NCBI GenBank assembly: GCA_032622095.1
Contig: CP136064.1
Span: forward strand, 170,758,310-170,822,309
DNA length: 64,000 bases
Source: Siphonodentalium dalli
Lineage: Eukaryota > Mollusca > Scaphopoda > Gadilida > Siphonodentaliidae
Direction: 5' to 3'
Below the pieces are notes generated by a model. It did no database searches, had not been told where the DNA came from, and worked only from the letters and a program-made list of their open reading frames with translations. The stretch's first letter is position 1; every line of letters begins with the position of its first letter. Of the stretch, positions 33,228 through 43,720 are shown piece by piece. The translations under genes and the position numbers were made by a program.

Positions 33228-33700
33228 TTAAAGGTACTCAATCCGATCAGGCGCTCCTAAATTACTATTTCTTTGGCTTCGGGGGTAAAAAATATTTGAT
33301 TCGAGTCGAGGAACCCACCCATCAAAGCTCAGAGTGATTAGATATCGATGTTTGAAGTATGCTGTTTCTATTGTTTGTGGACCAGATCTTATCCAGAAGC
33401 ACGTGCTCAAAGGGACAAATTGTGGTTGTAAGATGGATAACTCTAAAATCTAAAATTATTGTTAATAGTAACCACTTGATTTTAGAGTTATCCATCTTAC
33501 AACCGCTATTTGTCTGTTTGAGCACGTGCTTCTGGATAAGATCTGGTCCACAAACATTAGAAACAGCAAATTTCAAACATCGATATCTAATCACTCTGAG
33601 CTTTGATGGGTGGTTTCCTCGACTCAAATAAAATATTTGTTACCCCCAAAGCCAAAGAAATAGTAATTTAGGAGCGTCTGATCGGATTGAGAACCTTTAA
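33228..33700. mobile_element. Near-perfect ~470-bp fold-back element, 'AAGGTACTCAATCCGAT' family
   Basis: Two arms of about 220 bases face each other around a loop of about 30 bases near 33450-33478. Shared words: GGCTTCGGGGGTAAAAAAT, CACCCATCAAAGCTCAGAG, ATCTTATCCAGAAGCACGTG, TTTTAGAGTTATCCATC. The two antiparallel open frames here are shadows. Confidence 0.85.
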
Positions 33701-34340
33701 CAGCAACACTTTGCCCCACCAGCATCATAGATATTCAGCAGGACCAACCAGCATCATAGAAAATTATCAGGACCACTTAACTCTTTCATGATGGGAGCTG
33801 CATTGCATGGGGCAGCATTACGATCTTGTGCCAGTGCTTTTTCTTTTAAATCTATGTGAGTCTCCCATTGGGAGCCTCGCATATAAGAGAATGCACTGGC
33901 GTACAAGGTAAAGGTAAATATTGTTAAGCCAATGTATTATCTTATATATGCGAGGCTCCATATGGTGAATACCAGAGCTATACTCTCATGGGCGTGTCTT
34001 TAAAACGAGTAAAAATCTAATTAAAAAAAATAATCTAAATTAAAAACCAGCATGCCACTTTAACAAAGTTAACAAACGCTATTCGCTATTAATATAATAC
34101 GTAACGTATCTACATGTACACCAATAGCGATGCTTTTGTTAAAGTGGCGCGCTCGATTTAAAAATTTTAATAGTGTTTTCTCGTTTTTAACGACATGCCA
34201 CTGTGGCTATCTCCGCACTATGGCATGATATACCTGTACCAGGAACACTATCACCAGACTCGAGATTTGTTTAGTCTTATGTATGCCATGTACAGGTCTG
34301 TTTATTTGTGTTATCTGTTAACAGCAAAACTATGTTCTAT
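33701..34340. mobile_element. Three MITE pieces in a row
   Basis: 33703-33777 is one arm of the GGTCCTGCTA family. 33777-33968 is a truncated TTAA / CATGATGGGAGC copy. About 33970-34225 is a fold-back with GGGCGTGTCTTTAAAACGAG / CTCGTTTTTAACGACATGCC ends and inner CCACTTTAACAAAGTT / TTTGTTAAAGTGG arms. Confidence 0.6.
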
Positions 34341-34343
34341 GTA

Positions 34344-35257
34344 TAAATAGTTTAAAGATGGTCTATCTCTTCCTATAACAAGTTTTATATAATGTCCTGA
34401 GTATAAAATAATAAATATGAATTGAAGAATCCTGAATGGAAATGCTTTGACTTATTAATTAATATTGATTTTATTTAGAATTTTCGGGTATAATATACTA
34501 CAATCAATTTGGGACATTACACGGCGCGCGTTCATTCGGAGCGAAGCATTGGATATAACTCTATCGCAAATCCTAAACATATATAATAACGAAACAATGT
34601 CCCACTTGATTATCGCACTATACTAATATAAGAAAATCTCATATATATTTTTAAGACCTCTGTCTGTCTGTTTGTCTGTCATTAATACAAATCTACGATT
34701 CTCGACCGATCGGGACGAAACTTGGTACGTGTGTATAGTTTGACCTGGCGGTGGTCGTTGTCGTATTGGCGAGCCCGTGCGACGCCCGTGCAGCGCATGC
34801 GCAGACGAGATCTCGGAAACGGGTGGAGCTATCGACTTGAAATTTGGTATGTGAATGTATCTTGCCCCGGTTACGAATTTTATCGGGTCGCCGAGCCCGT
34901 GCGACGCCAGCTTCGCGCATGCGCAGACGAGATCTCGGAAACGGGTGGAGCTATCGACTTGAAATTTGGTATGTGAATGTATCTTGCCCCGGATACGAAT
35001 TTTATCGGGTCGCCGAGCCAGTGCGATGCCAGCTTCGCGCATGCGCAGACCAGATCTCGGAAACGGGTGGAGCTATCGACTTGAAATTTGGTTTTTGAAT
35101 AGCCCGGACAACGTCGGGCTCATCGGCTAGTATGATATAAAATCAATAGTAATTAATAGAAACGGAAAGGTGTCTTCGACACATATATGTTATTTTATAC
35201 ACCGGAATCTATATAAAACGTATATAGGAAAAGGTAGACCATCTTTAAATAGTATTC
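34344..35257. mobile_element. TIR element carrying a GC-rich 122-bp tandem repeat
   Basis: AGTTTAAAGATGGTCTATCT at the left and GGTAGACCATCTTTAAATAG at the right, next to CTATAACAAGTTTTATATA / TATATAAAACGTATATAGG. A shorter relative lies at 42676-43038. Confidence 0.65.
34687..35112. repeat. 122-bp GC-rich tandem repeat, ~3.5 units
   Basis: GATCTCGGAAACGGGTGGAG starts at 34809, 34931 and 35053, exactly 122 bases apart, each followed by CTATCGACTTGAAATTTGGT. A diverged partial unit precedes. Long open frames on both strands arise because 122 bases is not a multiple of three and the repeat lacks stops. I see no protein domain. Confidence 0.85.
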
Positions 35258-35369
35258 TCATGTCCTATGTAAAATGGCTGAGAAAAAGCATTCATTCAGG
35301 CTGGTATCCATACCACGCCCTTTTATTATTTAATCGGATACAGATAGGACAGTTGTGAGCAGGTAAAAG

Positions 35370-36530
35370 ATTTTACTCTTTGCATGAATAAATCCTTTGG
35401 CACACCCTATAGACCACATCCCTCATCTGATCGCCACCAAGCTTTATATGGATTTTCGGGGTGACTTCTAGATGGGAGCCATTGATTATTTCCGAAATGT
35501 GTTTTTAAAATATGGCTGTCAGCAGCCATCTTGAATTTTCTCTTTGCATGACTAAATCTTTCGGCACACCCTACAGGCCACATCCCTCATCCAATCGTCA
35601 CCCAAGTTCATAGGGAACTTCGGGCTGATCTCCAGATGGGAGCCGTCGATTATTTCTGAAATTCGATTAAAACACGGCCACTCAGCCGTAGCAGCCATCT
35701 TTGATTTAAGATTTGCATCCATTGGCACACCATGCAGCCCCCATACATGTATATAGAAGAAACGTTTTGTAAATTTACAGGCATGGCTAATATCACCTTG
35801 ATGAGATCTATCGAATTTGAACGATTTTAGATGAAAACATGGCCGTCGGCAGCCATCTTTTATTGTACTCTTTGTGTGACTAAAACCTTTGGCAGACCAT
35901 ATCCCTCGTCCAATCATCATCAAACTGTATATGCATTTCAGGGTGACCTCTAGATGGGAGCTATCGATTTTGTTCTCGAAATTCGTAAAAAAGAAACTGG
36001 CCATCTTTGATTTTACTTTTTGCATGACAATACTTCGGCACAACATACAGGCCACATCCCTCATCCGATCATCACCAAGCTTCATAAGCATCTTCGGGAG
36101 TGACCTCTAGATGGGAGCCAAAGATATTTTCTGAATTTCGTTAAAAAAATACATGGTCGCCAGCGTCCATCTTGGATTTTACTCTGATCGTGACTAAAAC
36201 CCTTTGGCGCACCCAAAATGCCACATCCCTCATCCAAACTTCATATGGTTCTTTGGAGTGACATCTAGATGAAAGCTGTCCTATTTTTCTGAATTTTTTA
36301 ACAACATGGCCTCCTGCAGTCATGTTGGATTTCACATTTGAATCCATCAGCACACCCTGCAGCCCGTATATATGGGATAAATGTTTTGAAAATTTAAAAG
36401 CATGACAAGAACCATCTCTAAATTGGAGCTATCGAATTTGAATGTTTTACTCTTTAGATGACTAAAGCCTTTGGCACACAAGACCACATCCCTCGTGCTA
36501 TAATCACCAAACTTTAAATGACTCTTCAGG
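35370..36530. repeat. Old diverged satellite array of the Helentron-like family
   Basis: About seven units carry TTTTACTCTTTGCATGA, CCACATCCCTCATCCGATC, CTCTAGATGGGAGC and ATGGC.GCCAGCAGCCATCTTG words. Identity between units is much lower than at 18-23 kb. It ends about 100 bases before exon E. Confidence 0.7.
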
Positions 36531-36624
36531 ACTTCACATCATATTTATTATTTTATATCCACGAAATTATTTCAAATTTGCTACATGAAAAGATAATCAA
36601 TTTTTAACTTCCGTTCTTTTTCAG

Positions 36625-36822
36625 ACAGCAACGGCTACAGACGGTCAGAATCGGTTAAAGTGTGAATTCTGTGGGAATATATACCGCCACGACTCGTCTC
36701 TCTCTCGGCACAGAACAACTGTACACGGACACAGATGTCGCAACTGTTCACGGGTATTCTGGTCCACCAATGATCTGCAACAACACATCTGCATGAGGAC
36801 CCCACCCACAATGCTGGGCTAA
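36625..36822 (+). CDS. Zinc-finger terminal exon E (short; C2H2 plus atypical C2HC finger)
   Basis: The acceptor CCGTTCTTTTTCAG ends at 36624. The exon starts ACA in the same phase as exons A-D and has 65 codons before TAA at 36820-36822. There is no internal ATG or TTG before the fingers, so start-based ORF searches miss it. Finger 1 has Cys12, Cys15, His28 and His33. Only three residues separate it from finger 2, which has Cys37, Cys40, His53 and Cys55. That H-x-C ending is shorter than normal. The very tight spacing and atypical second finger resemble finger pairs of insect lola-type isoforms, where the partner finger is often non-canonical. The tail PPTMLG is short. It is the last finger exon I can find in the window. 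Confidence 0.8.
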   Translation, partial: TATATDGQNRLKCEFCGNIYRHDSSLSRHRTTVHGHRCRNCSRVFWSTNDLQQHICMRTPPTMLG

Positions 36823-37759
36823 GGGGGAGGTCAATTAAATAACCAATTTGGAATGGGGATTTCCATGCAAATCTGCAAAGTAAAAGTTAAAGAGTTGCAA
36901 ATACTTCTGAGTATGCATGACTTGATGGATTGTGTTTTCTCCCTCATGTTGGTAGGCGTGATTCAGGTCAAGTCTGATTTTTGCGTGCCTGTCATGCAGA
37001 ATGAGGTCAGCAGAGGGTGAATTTAGTTATGCTATCCCGCATAGCTGGCTGGTATCACCAAATTCACCATATGTGGAATTAAACTCAGGCCAGGCGGTAG
37101 ATGTGGGATTCACACTCCTCTGAGACTGTTTACTGGTACTCCCGACGGATTCACATGTCCAATTTAACCGGTATTCGGGATTCAACAGAAAGCCGTCACG
37201 CATATGTTATACAGCACAAAATTACACCAATTTCGATTATTTTCCAGTCCAAATAACATTTTTGTATGTAATTCACTCTAATACATCTTGATTATGGACA
37301 CTACTTCAGTAAATTTGTGAAAATATGATATAGTGTAAAATTACTAAACTTGTGCATTCCACATTTTCTTAACTGGTATACACAGGATTTACCCCTCTGT
37401 GTGGTATTCAGGATTCTGGTGGATATAGCGGGTGACACCCTCTTGTTGTGGTATTGAAAACAATATGTATTTATCTTGCGTGTCCGCTTGGAACTTGTTC
37501 CATTATAATATTGGTGTATTTATATTTCAATTTTTAATGATTTTTCAAAAGTTGGTTAAGTGTTATATTCGAGAACAAAATTCTCAAAAATAAAATTATT
37601 GAAATTTTTATAATTTACCTATAGCTTATCCGCCATTTAAATGTTATGACTGTTCAATGATATACCTGCTTTGGATCCCGGACAACTGCTTCATACACAA
37701 ATTTTGCCCCGGAGATTGCATGGAAATCCACAGTCAAAATTTCTCACTTCACCTCCCCC
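36823..37759. other. Downstream of exon E; one small inverted repeat
   Basis: 36995-37085 holds GCAGAATGAGGTCAGCAGAG and GTGAATTTAGTTATGCTATC of the 17.2-17.6 kb repeat. No further finger exon or clear AATAAA was found in the first 700 bases after exon E. Confidence 0.45.
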
Positions 37760-37925
37760 TTAACACTTTCTTTACTATAAGTGAAATTTCCCATCAATTA
37801 TAAAAGTATGCATTGGAATCGTCTATTATTCATATGGAGAAATGATCAGGTAATACCAGCAACGACAGCCATATATATAGATAAATCAGGTGCGGACGAA
37901 TTGCTATTCATTGGTGGGATATTCC

Positions 37926-39158
37926 ATATATGAGGGTGACGACCCCCCTCACCTGGCATCCGGCATCCGGCTTAAAATGGACCCCGGCATCCGGAATACG
38001 CCATAACAGAGAGGCGGCATCCGGAATACTATTTGATTAAATTTATTGAAAACAGACTCAGGAACGAAGTGAACGTTGGCATGAGGTATTGGAATTAGTC
38101 TCCGTATTGGCTAGTAATGATTTGATTTAGCAGCTTTACGGAAAGATTAAACTTTTTACTAAATGTATGATCTCATATCATACATATATACGCCCTGTCT
38201 AACTTACTTGCGGCAATATTGGATCCACCAGGTCCGGTTCCGTGGTTTTAGTGCTACAGTTCAAAGTTTTGGAGTAGCATTTCCATATATGACATATATG
38301 GAAGTCATGAATATTCAAAAGCTCCAGATATGGAAATGCTACTCCAGAACTTTGATCTGCAGCAATAAAACAACCGGGGCTGCATGGAAGAATCTCTTGA
38401 TACCACGGAACCGGACCTGCATGGTGGATTTAATATGGCCGGGAGTTAATGACATGATAGGGCGTATTGGGTTGGGGTGAAAGGCATAGATCCAAATGAC
38501 AGGAGTGGTATAATATACTGAATGAGGAGAAGTTGAAGTGGCATGTGCGGAAACCACCTAGCTAATCTTGGGTGACCGTTCATGGTCGTACACTCATGAC
38601 ACTACACGGTAGTATTGAACACCAGGGACACGCAAATAGAAAACTAACATCTTTTTAATATTTAATATTTCAAATTAAAGGTACTCAATCCGATCAGAGG
38701 GTAATAATGGTGTTATTAAAATGAAGTCGCATGCAGGCTTCTAAATACATTTTTCAAAATTAATTACATATTCAAAATTATTGCCAAGCAGAATTCAGAT
38801 GGGCGACAACTCTATCGGATAATATAACAAACCGATATAGCAGATCAGCACTGCGATTTATTTTAACAGTAGGTACTATATATTAATTATCACTATTTAG
38901 ATATGTCAGATGTGATAACGAGACGTATAATTAGCTAAATTGTGGAAAATAGAGTGTCCGAGCAAAGAAATATAAATTAGCGGACGTACTTTCGTTGTGT
39001 TTTTGCTGTTTAACGTCAAGAAAAATTATCAATGGAAGCATCCGGCATCCGATATATGTGCCCGACAGCATCCAGCGTACGGTGGTCTGGCATCCGGAAT
39101 ACGCCATAACAGACCCCGCATCCAGCGTACGAAAAGGGGGGTCGTCACCCTCATATAT
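37926..39158. mobile_element. 1.2-kb element with TATGAGGGTGACGACCCCCC termini, nested
   Basis: A 20-22-base perfect inverted terminus (TATGAGGGTGACGACCCCCC). Both subterminal parts carry repeated CATCCGGCATCCGG and GGCATCCGGAATACGCCATA words, present at each end. It is TA-flanked. It contains another fold-back at 38186-38472. No transposase. Confidence 0.78.
38186..38472. mobile_element. Fold-back MITE nested inside the 1.2-kb element
   Basis: TACGCCCTGTC, ATATTGGATCCACCA and GGTCCGGTTCCGTGG pair with CCACGGAACCGGACC, TGGTGGATTTAATATGG and GATAGGGCGTA. It is the same family as 23893-24088. Confidence 0.75.
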
Positions 39159-39190
39159 AGACATTCTGTTTATAGCAAAGAAAGGGTTAA

Positions 39191-39496
39191 AGTCGTCAGA
39201 GCACAGCGACATCCAAGAAACTATATAAGATTAATTGTGTTAGAAACTTTTATAATCTACATGTAATGTAACACTAAATTGCTTACCTTACTCGTATTTA
39301 AATTCGCTCACGATTCTGCGCGAATTCAAAACTGACAAAAATATTTCGTATACAAAAATAATGTATCCGACGTGTATCAGTTACAGTTCTTAATCACTTC
39401 TGAAGTAGCATTAAAGTTCACCACGATATAAATGCTCAGCCCACAAAGATAACTGTTATTTATTTGGTTGTGAGGATATAGATCATTACATGGATC
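39191..39496. other. No recognised gene
   Basis: Spacer; nothing recognised. Confidence 0.3.
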
Positions 39497-40000
39497 TTTA
39501 ATATGGCTAACGCCAGAAGAGATCATATTCCACCAGAACAAAACCTTGGAACGTTTTGAATTTTTGACAGGGAACCTTATAAAATCGAAAAAATAACGCG
39601 GGGAATATATTTCTTTGTTATTATCTGTTTCTTGATAATGTTCTTCACTGCAGGTGAAGGTCCCAATTGGAAATTTCATGATTTAAGTGACTTTGTGAGC
39701 GATTTTGCTTTGTGTTTCTTACACTTATGGAATTTTCCCAGGGTAATTAATTGAATGTTTATTGCGATATTACAGAAATGCATGCAATTTAGAGTGGGAC
39801 TGTCACATATAGTCTATACACTATTAAGGAACAGATAATCATTAAGAAATATATTCTCGTGTATATTTTTCGACTTTATTAAGGTACCCTGTCAAAACTT
39901 CCAAGGATTTGTACGGTTGGAATATGATCTCTATAGTATACGGGCATTAGCCATAGTAAAGATTCATGGCATGATCTAGTGACGATATAGATATAGGTAA
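39497..40000. mobile_element. Fold-back element, 'GAGATCATATTCCACC' family
   Basis: GAGATCATATTCCACCAG..ACAAAACCTTGGAA is inverted near 39895-39965 (TTCCAAGGATTTGTACGGTT, GGAATATGATCTCTATAG). A second copy lies at 49082-49530. Confidence 0.65.
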
Positions 40001-40292
40001 CTCGACTACTCTTGGTCCAATATCATCGAGCATCAATAGGATGATTATATTTCAGAAAATTAATGTCCCTTCGTAGTCCATAATTAAGTGTGTATCTATT
40101 AATACACAAACCCCTGTATGTGTCACGTTTGTTCGCTAAACTCTGATTCGTACTATTATTCGCTCAGTTTTAAATTCGCGCACCGATGCATTGGTGCGCG
40201 AAAAATAGTACTGCGTGAATTTAAATACGAGTAAGGTGTTTGAAATATCTCATGTACATATATAGTTTGTATATGTGCTGTGTGTTTATGTT
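40001..40292. other. No recognised gene
   Basis: Contains only a small inverted repeat (TAAATTCGCGCACC...GGTGCGCGAA) at about 40173-40202. Confidence 0.35.
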
Positions 40293-41074
40293 CAGGGACG
40301 TGGCTAGAGGAACTCCGTTGGGAGGCGGTGTCCACCTTGAAAAATTTCCAACTGCACCCCTGCCGCCTAGTAGTATACTGTGACATGTGGCTGCCTGATG
40401 CGATCAGGACGAGCTCGGTTATTTGACCTGCGCGCCGTTGCTACGTTGTAGTGCGTTGCTATTGGCGTCGTTGGTATGCACGCTATTGACCGGTATTTAT
40501 ATGGGGGTATTGTCTATTGATTTCACCCTAAGTGGTGGTGGTGTTGGGGGGGGGTAATTATATGGGAACTTAATGTACTTAGTTGGTTGACAGCAATGCA
40601 TTATATGGGGTGTTTTTCGAGGAGACTACTCAGTGATGAGAAATAGGCTGGTCGTTAGTTGTGAACTCCATGGTGTATTTATTGCTGCTTATGAATTAAA
40701 ATTCGACCCACTTAGGGGGGAATCAACATACAATACCCCATATAAATACTGGTCAATAGCTACATAGCAACGGCGTCAATACCAACGCACTACAGCGTAG
40801 CAACGACACATGTCTGATGTCTGATGGCCGACGCCGACCAAGTCCTGGTCAAATGAGGAAGCCACAGCCCACAGTATACTACTCCCCCTTGAACCAGACC
40901 ACCAAACTCCCAGCAATTACTTGTTGGAAAATCAAACAATGAGAACATTGTCAATATATACGTTGTTTACAATTTACAACTAGTGTTGTGTCAGGCATGA
41001 TATTTACAACTATTGAAAATGTTGACAAAAGTTGAAGGGGTGAGGCACCACAACCCCCTGTTGCCACGTCCCTG
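40293..41074. mobile_element. CAGGGACGTGGC MITE, interrupted
   Basis: The ends are CAGGGACGTGGCTA and TTGCCACGTCCCTG. The inner sides match 24927-25160 (CCAACTGCACCCCT, CCCTTGAACCAGACCA). It is split by the fold-back at 40369-40883. Confidence 0.75.
40369..40883. mobile_element. Fold-back element nested in the CAGGGACGTGGC MITE
   Basis: AGTAGTATACTGTG and CACAGTATACTACT form the ends. The arms share TGCTATTGGCGTCGTTGGTA-like and TATTTATATGGGGGTATTGT-like blocks in inverse order. The centre has a G-rich run. Confidence 0.72.
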
Positions 41075-41147
41075 CTTTGTTCCACTACGTATTAGATCAC
41101 TCAAACAATTCAAGATTGACAACAACGCTCAGGATTTTGTGTATAGC

Positions 41148-41647
41148 TAAGGGGTACGTCCACACGCTGAGGATTTGTTGTATATGTAAGGGTGCGTTCA
41201 CACGCTGATGATTTGTTGTATATGTAAGGGTACGTTCACACGCTGAGGATTTGTTGTATATGTAAGGGTACGTTCACACGCTGAGGATTTGTTGTATATG
41301 TAAGGGTGCGTTCACACGCTGAGGATTTGTTGTATATGTAAGGGTGCGTTCACACGCTGAGGATTTGTTGTATATGTAAGGGTGCGTTCACACGCTGAGG
41401 ATTTTTTTTATGTAAGTGTGCGTTCACACGCTGAGGATTTGTTGTATATGTAAGTGTGCGTTCACACGTTGAGGATTTGTTGTATATGTAAGGGTGCGTT
41501 CACACGCTGATGATTTGTTGTATATATGTAAGGGTACGTTCACATGCTGACGGATTTGTTGTATATGTAAGGGTGCGTTCACACGCTGAGGATTTGTTGT
41601 ATATGTAAGGGTGCGTTCACACGCTGAGGATTTTTTTTTATGTAAGT
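41148..41647. repeat. 38-bp minisatellite, left part
   Basis: About 13 units of GGGTGCGTTCACACGCTGAG plus GATTTGTTGTATATGTAA. A variant (ATTTTTTTTATGTAAGTGTG) at 41401-41420 matches the exact sequence into which the transposon at 41648 inserted. The array continues at 52266. Confidence 0.95.
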
Positions 41648-41820
41648 GGGTGATTCTACGGTAAACGAGCAAACTCGATGTCCGAGTGTGCCCGAAATTG
41701 GAAATTGAGCTGATTGTATGATATGTCTGGTAAATTACCGAGTTGTGACGATATAACAAGAAAACAAGACTTGTAAAAATTCCGTGATGATTTTTTTCTC
41801 ATTATTTCGATTTTTGACCG

Positions 41821-42424
41821 TTTGGGTAAAGTTAGATCGTCATTACCCAAACGCTGTTTTTCAGCAGAAAAAGCATGCATCGTTCGAGAAATCGCACACA
41901 CATGCCAAAATGTGCTAGTACATTCGATAATGTAGACAATATATAATAAATTAGGTGCTTTTATATTGTTTCTCTGGTCATCGTGGACTCATTTTATATT
42001 TTATAAGTTATTTGTACCTATTTCTGCATATAAATATGCACACAAAACTCCCGATGATTCCTTAAAAAACAATATCTATGAATATTATCGATGCATGTGC
42101 AAATGCAAAAATCACGCTTATTTCAACAATGTATAATTCTGAACTTACAGTCAAATATTTACATTTTTTTTCAGACAAATAGTTTTGCGTTTGGGTAATG
42201 ACGATTTTGTTTGGGTAATGACGCGTCATTACCCAAACAAAATCGTCATTACCCAAACGCAAAACTACATATTTGAAAACATGTAAATAAGTGACTAGAT
42301 GTTTCAGAATTATACATCATTGAAATAAGCGTGATTTTTGCAGATCCACATGCATCGATAATTCATCGATATTGTCTATTAAGGAAATATCGGGAGTTTT
42401 GCGCGCAGCGTTTGGGTAATGACG
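41821..42424. repeat. Left subterminal GTTTGGGTAATGACG cluster with 86-bp perfect palindrome
   Basis: Copies of TTTGGGTAATGACG (either strand) start at about 41838, 42189, 42211, 42224, 42246 and 42411, with a partial one at 41821. 42181-42266 is a perfect palindrome with 43-base arms centred on ACG|CGT. Imperfect arms extend to about 42045 and 42405 (CGATGCATGTG / CACATGCATCG; ATATCGGGAGTTTTG). These are probable transposase binding sites. Confidence 0.8.
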
Positions 42425-42675
42425 ATGTACGAGACATGTGCAGTAGGCGACGAGTTATTCTCAAATATTTGTATACAGCTCCAGCTTATAGTTTGATTTT
42501 CGCCCAGGGTCTCAGTTTTCAGAAGAACAAATCAAAGTTGAATTGCGAAGTGAACTTATATACGTTGCACGTTTATTCTCCCATCCACCACACATACATG
42601 GTGGGCCTACGTAGACAGAGCAGGTTACAATAAACAATACACACCCCTTGTCACTCACGCGCATGCGGATACCGA

Positions 42676-43038
42676 TCTATGAAGATGGTTTCTTCCTATA
42701 ACAAGTTTTATATAGTTTCTTGAGTATAAAATAAGAGATGAATCGAAGACCCCTGTCAATTCATATTAATTTTATTTCGAATGTTCTGATATAATTAATA
42801 CATACCATCAACATGGGAAATTTAAGCGCTCGTGGAACGTTCGGAGCATAGCAAACGGGAGAACTCTATATTTATATTAGATTGCCTGAACATTTCGTGT
42901 CTACCTGTTCCAAAAATAGTAGCGAAAAAATGTCGTATTACATAAGAAAATATCGATATGAAATATTGATGGAAGACAAGTTTATAGTTTATATCCCTGT
43001 AAAACGTATTTAGGAAGAAATAGTCCATCTTTAAATAG
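42676..43038. mobile_element. TIR element related to 34344-35257, nested
   Basis: CCTATAACAAGTTTTATATA and GAGTATAAAATAAGAGATGA at the left, AAACGTATTTAGGAAGAAAT and AGTCCATCTTTAAATAG at the right. It lacks the 122-bp repeats. Confidence 0.6.
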
Positions 43039-43159
43039 TTCAATAATTCACTCGTATATGTATTGAAAAGACGTGACTGAGAATTTGATAAATTGGACTA
43101 TATGAAACACCAAAATTGACGTCCCTGATTGCATAGTCAGCAGTCGATCGCGACGTCGG

Positions 43160-43330
43160 GAGGGTTAACTACTCGTCGAAATGTTCGGATAATAAGTTCA
43201 TAAAGGTCGTTTGTTCAACTTATTATCTGAACATTTCTCAGCAATGAATATGAATAATTTTGTCTGTCGCCTGTGTTTATTTATTACCTGAATACACCTC
43301 TAAACGAATAACAGTCCGCGTTATAACCAT
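43160..43330. mobile_element. Fragment of the TATACTAAA-type MITE
   Basis: AAATGTTCGGATAATAAGTT / AACTTATTATCTGAACATTT is the same inverted core as in 11572-11822, followed by CTGTCGCCTGTG and ACACCTCTAAACGAATAA. Confidence 0.6.
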
Positions 43331-43682
43331 CATCGAGTAAAAATATAGCATATCGATGTGCCCAAATGGACCATCAATATACATGTATACTATATATACT
43401 ATATTTAAGTTTGATTAGATCTACTCGGCCTTTCTGTCTCGATGTTTAGTATCGAACATTTAATGTATTAATTGATTCGTTAATGGGGTACAGCTTTCGG
43501 GGTTAAATGATGACGCTCAGTCAATAACACCATGCATGTACATGTGCTTGTACCCCCCCCCCCCCCCGCCCCGCCGTATTGCCGTTTATTATGTATCATC
43601 CCCAAATACGCGCATGCATGCGTTGTGGCATGATAGTATAAAAACATCATGTAAACTACCATGACACAAAACATGCAGTCGC

Positions 43683-43720
<38 letters not shown>

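Larger units (their letters stand above)
1372..36822 (+). other. 3' part of a zinc-finger gene with alternative terminal exons (lola-like layout)
   Basis: Five C2H2 zinc-finger exons lie on the same strand over 35 kb. Each starts after a pyrimidine-rich CAG acceptor. Each is open from the first exon base in the same phase (codon boundary at the junction) and stops soon after its last finger. No exon ends in an open frame leading into the next, so they cannot be consecutive internal exons of one message. They fit alternative 3' terminal exons joined to a shared upstream part. Known parallels are Drosophila lola, mod(mdg4), broad and tramtrack, where a BTB-domain common part is spliced to different zinc-finger ends to give transcription factors of different DNA specificity. 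The common exons are not in the window, so the BTB part is inference. Five separate retained fragments is the less likely alternative. Confidence 0.72.
37760..39190. mobile_element. TTAA MITE (TTTCTTTACTATAA type) split by a nested element
   Basis: The outer ends are TTAACACTTTCTTTACTATA (37760) and TATAGCAAAGAAAGGGTTAA (to 39190). The inner sequence resumes on each side of the insertion at 37926-39158 (CATTGGTGGGATATTCCA / GACATTCTGTTTATAGC). Confidence 0.72.

Noticed and set aside
34623-35042. 139-codon minus-strand frame and two plus-strand frames
   Set aside because: They are by-products of the 122-bp tandem repeat; the peptide simply repeats itself in shifted form.
41148-41647. Regular 38-bp repeats resembling a CRISPR array
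   Set aside because: There are no unique spacers; whole units are repeated head to tail, and the window is clearly eukaryotic.
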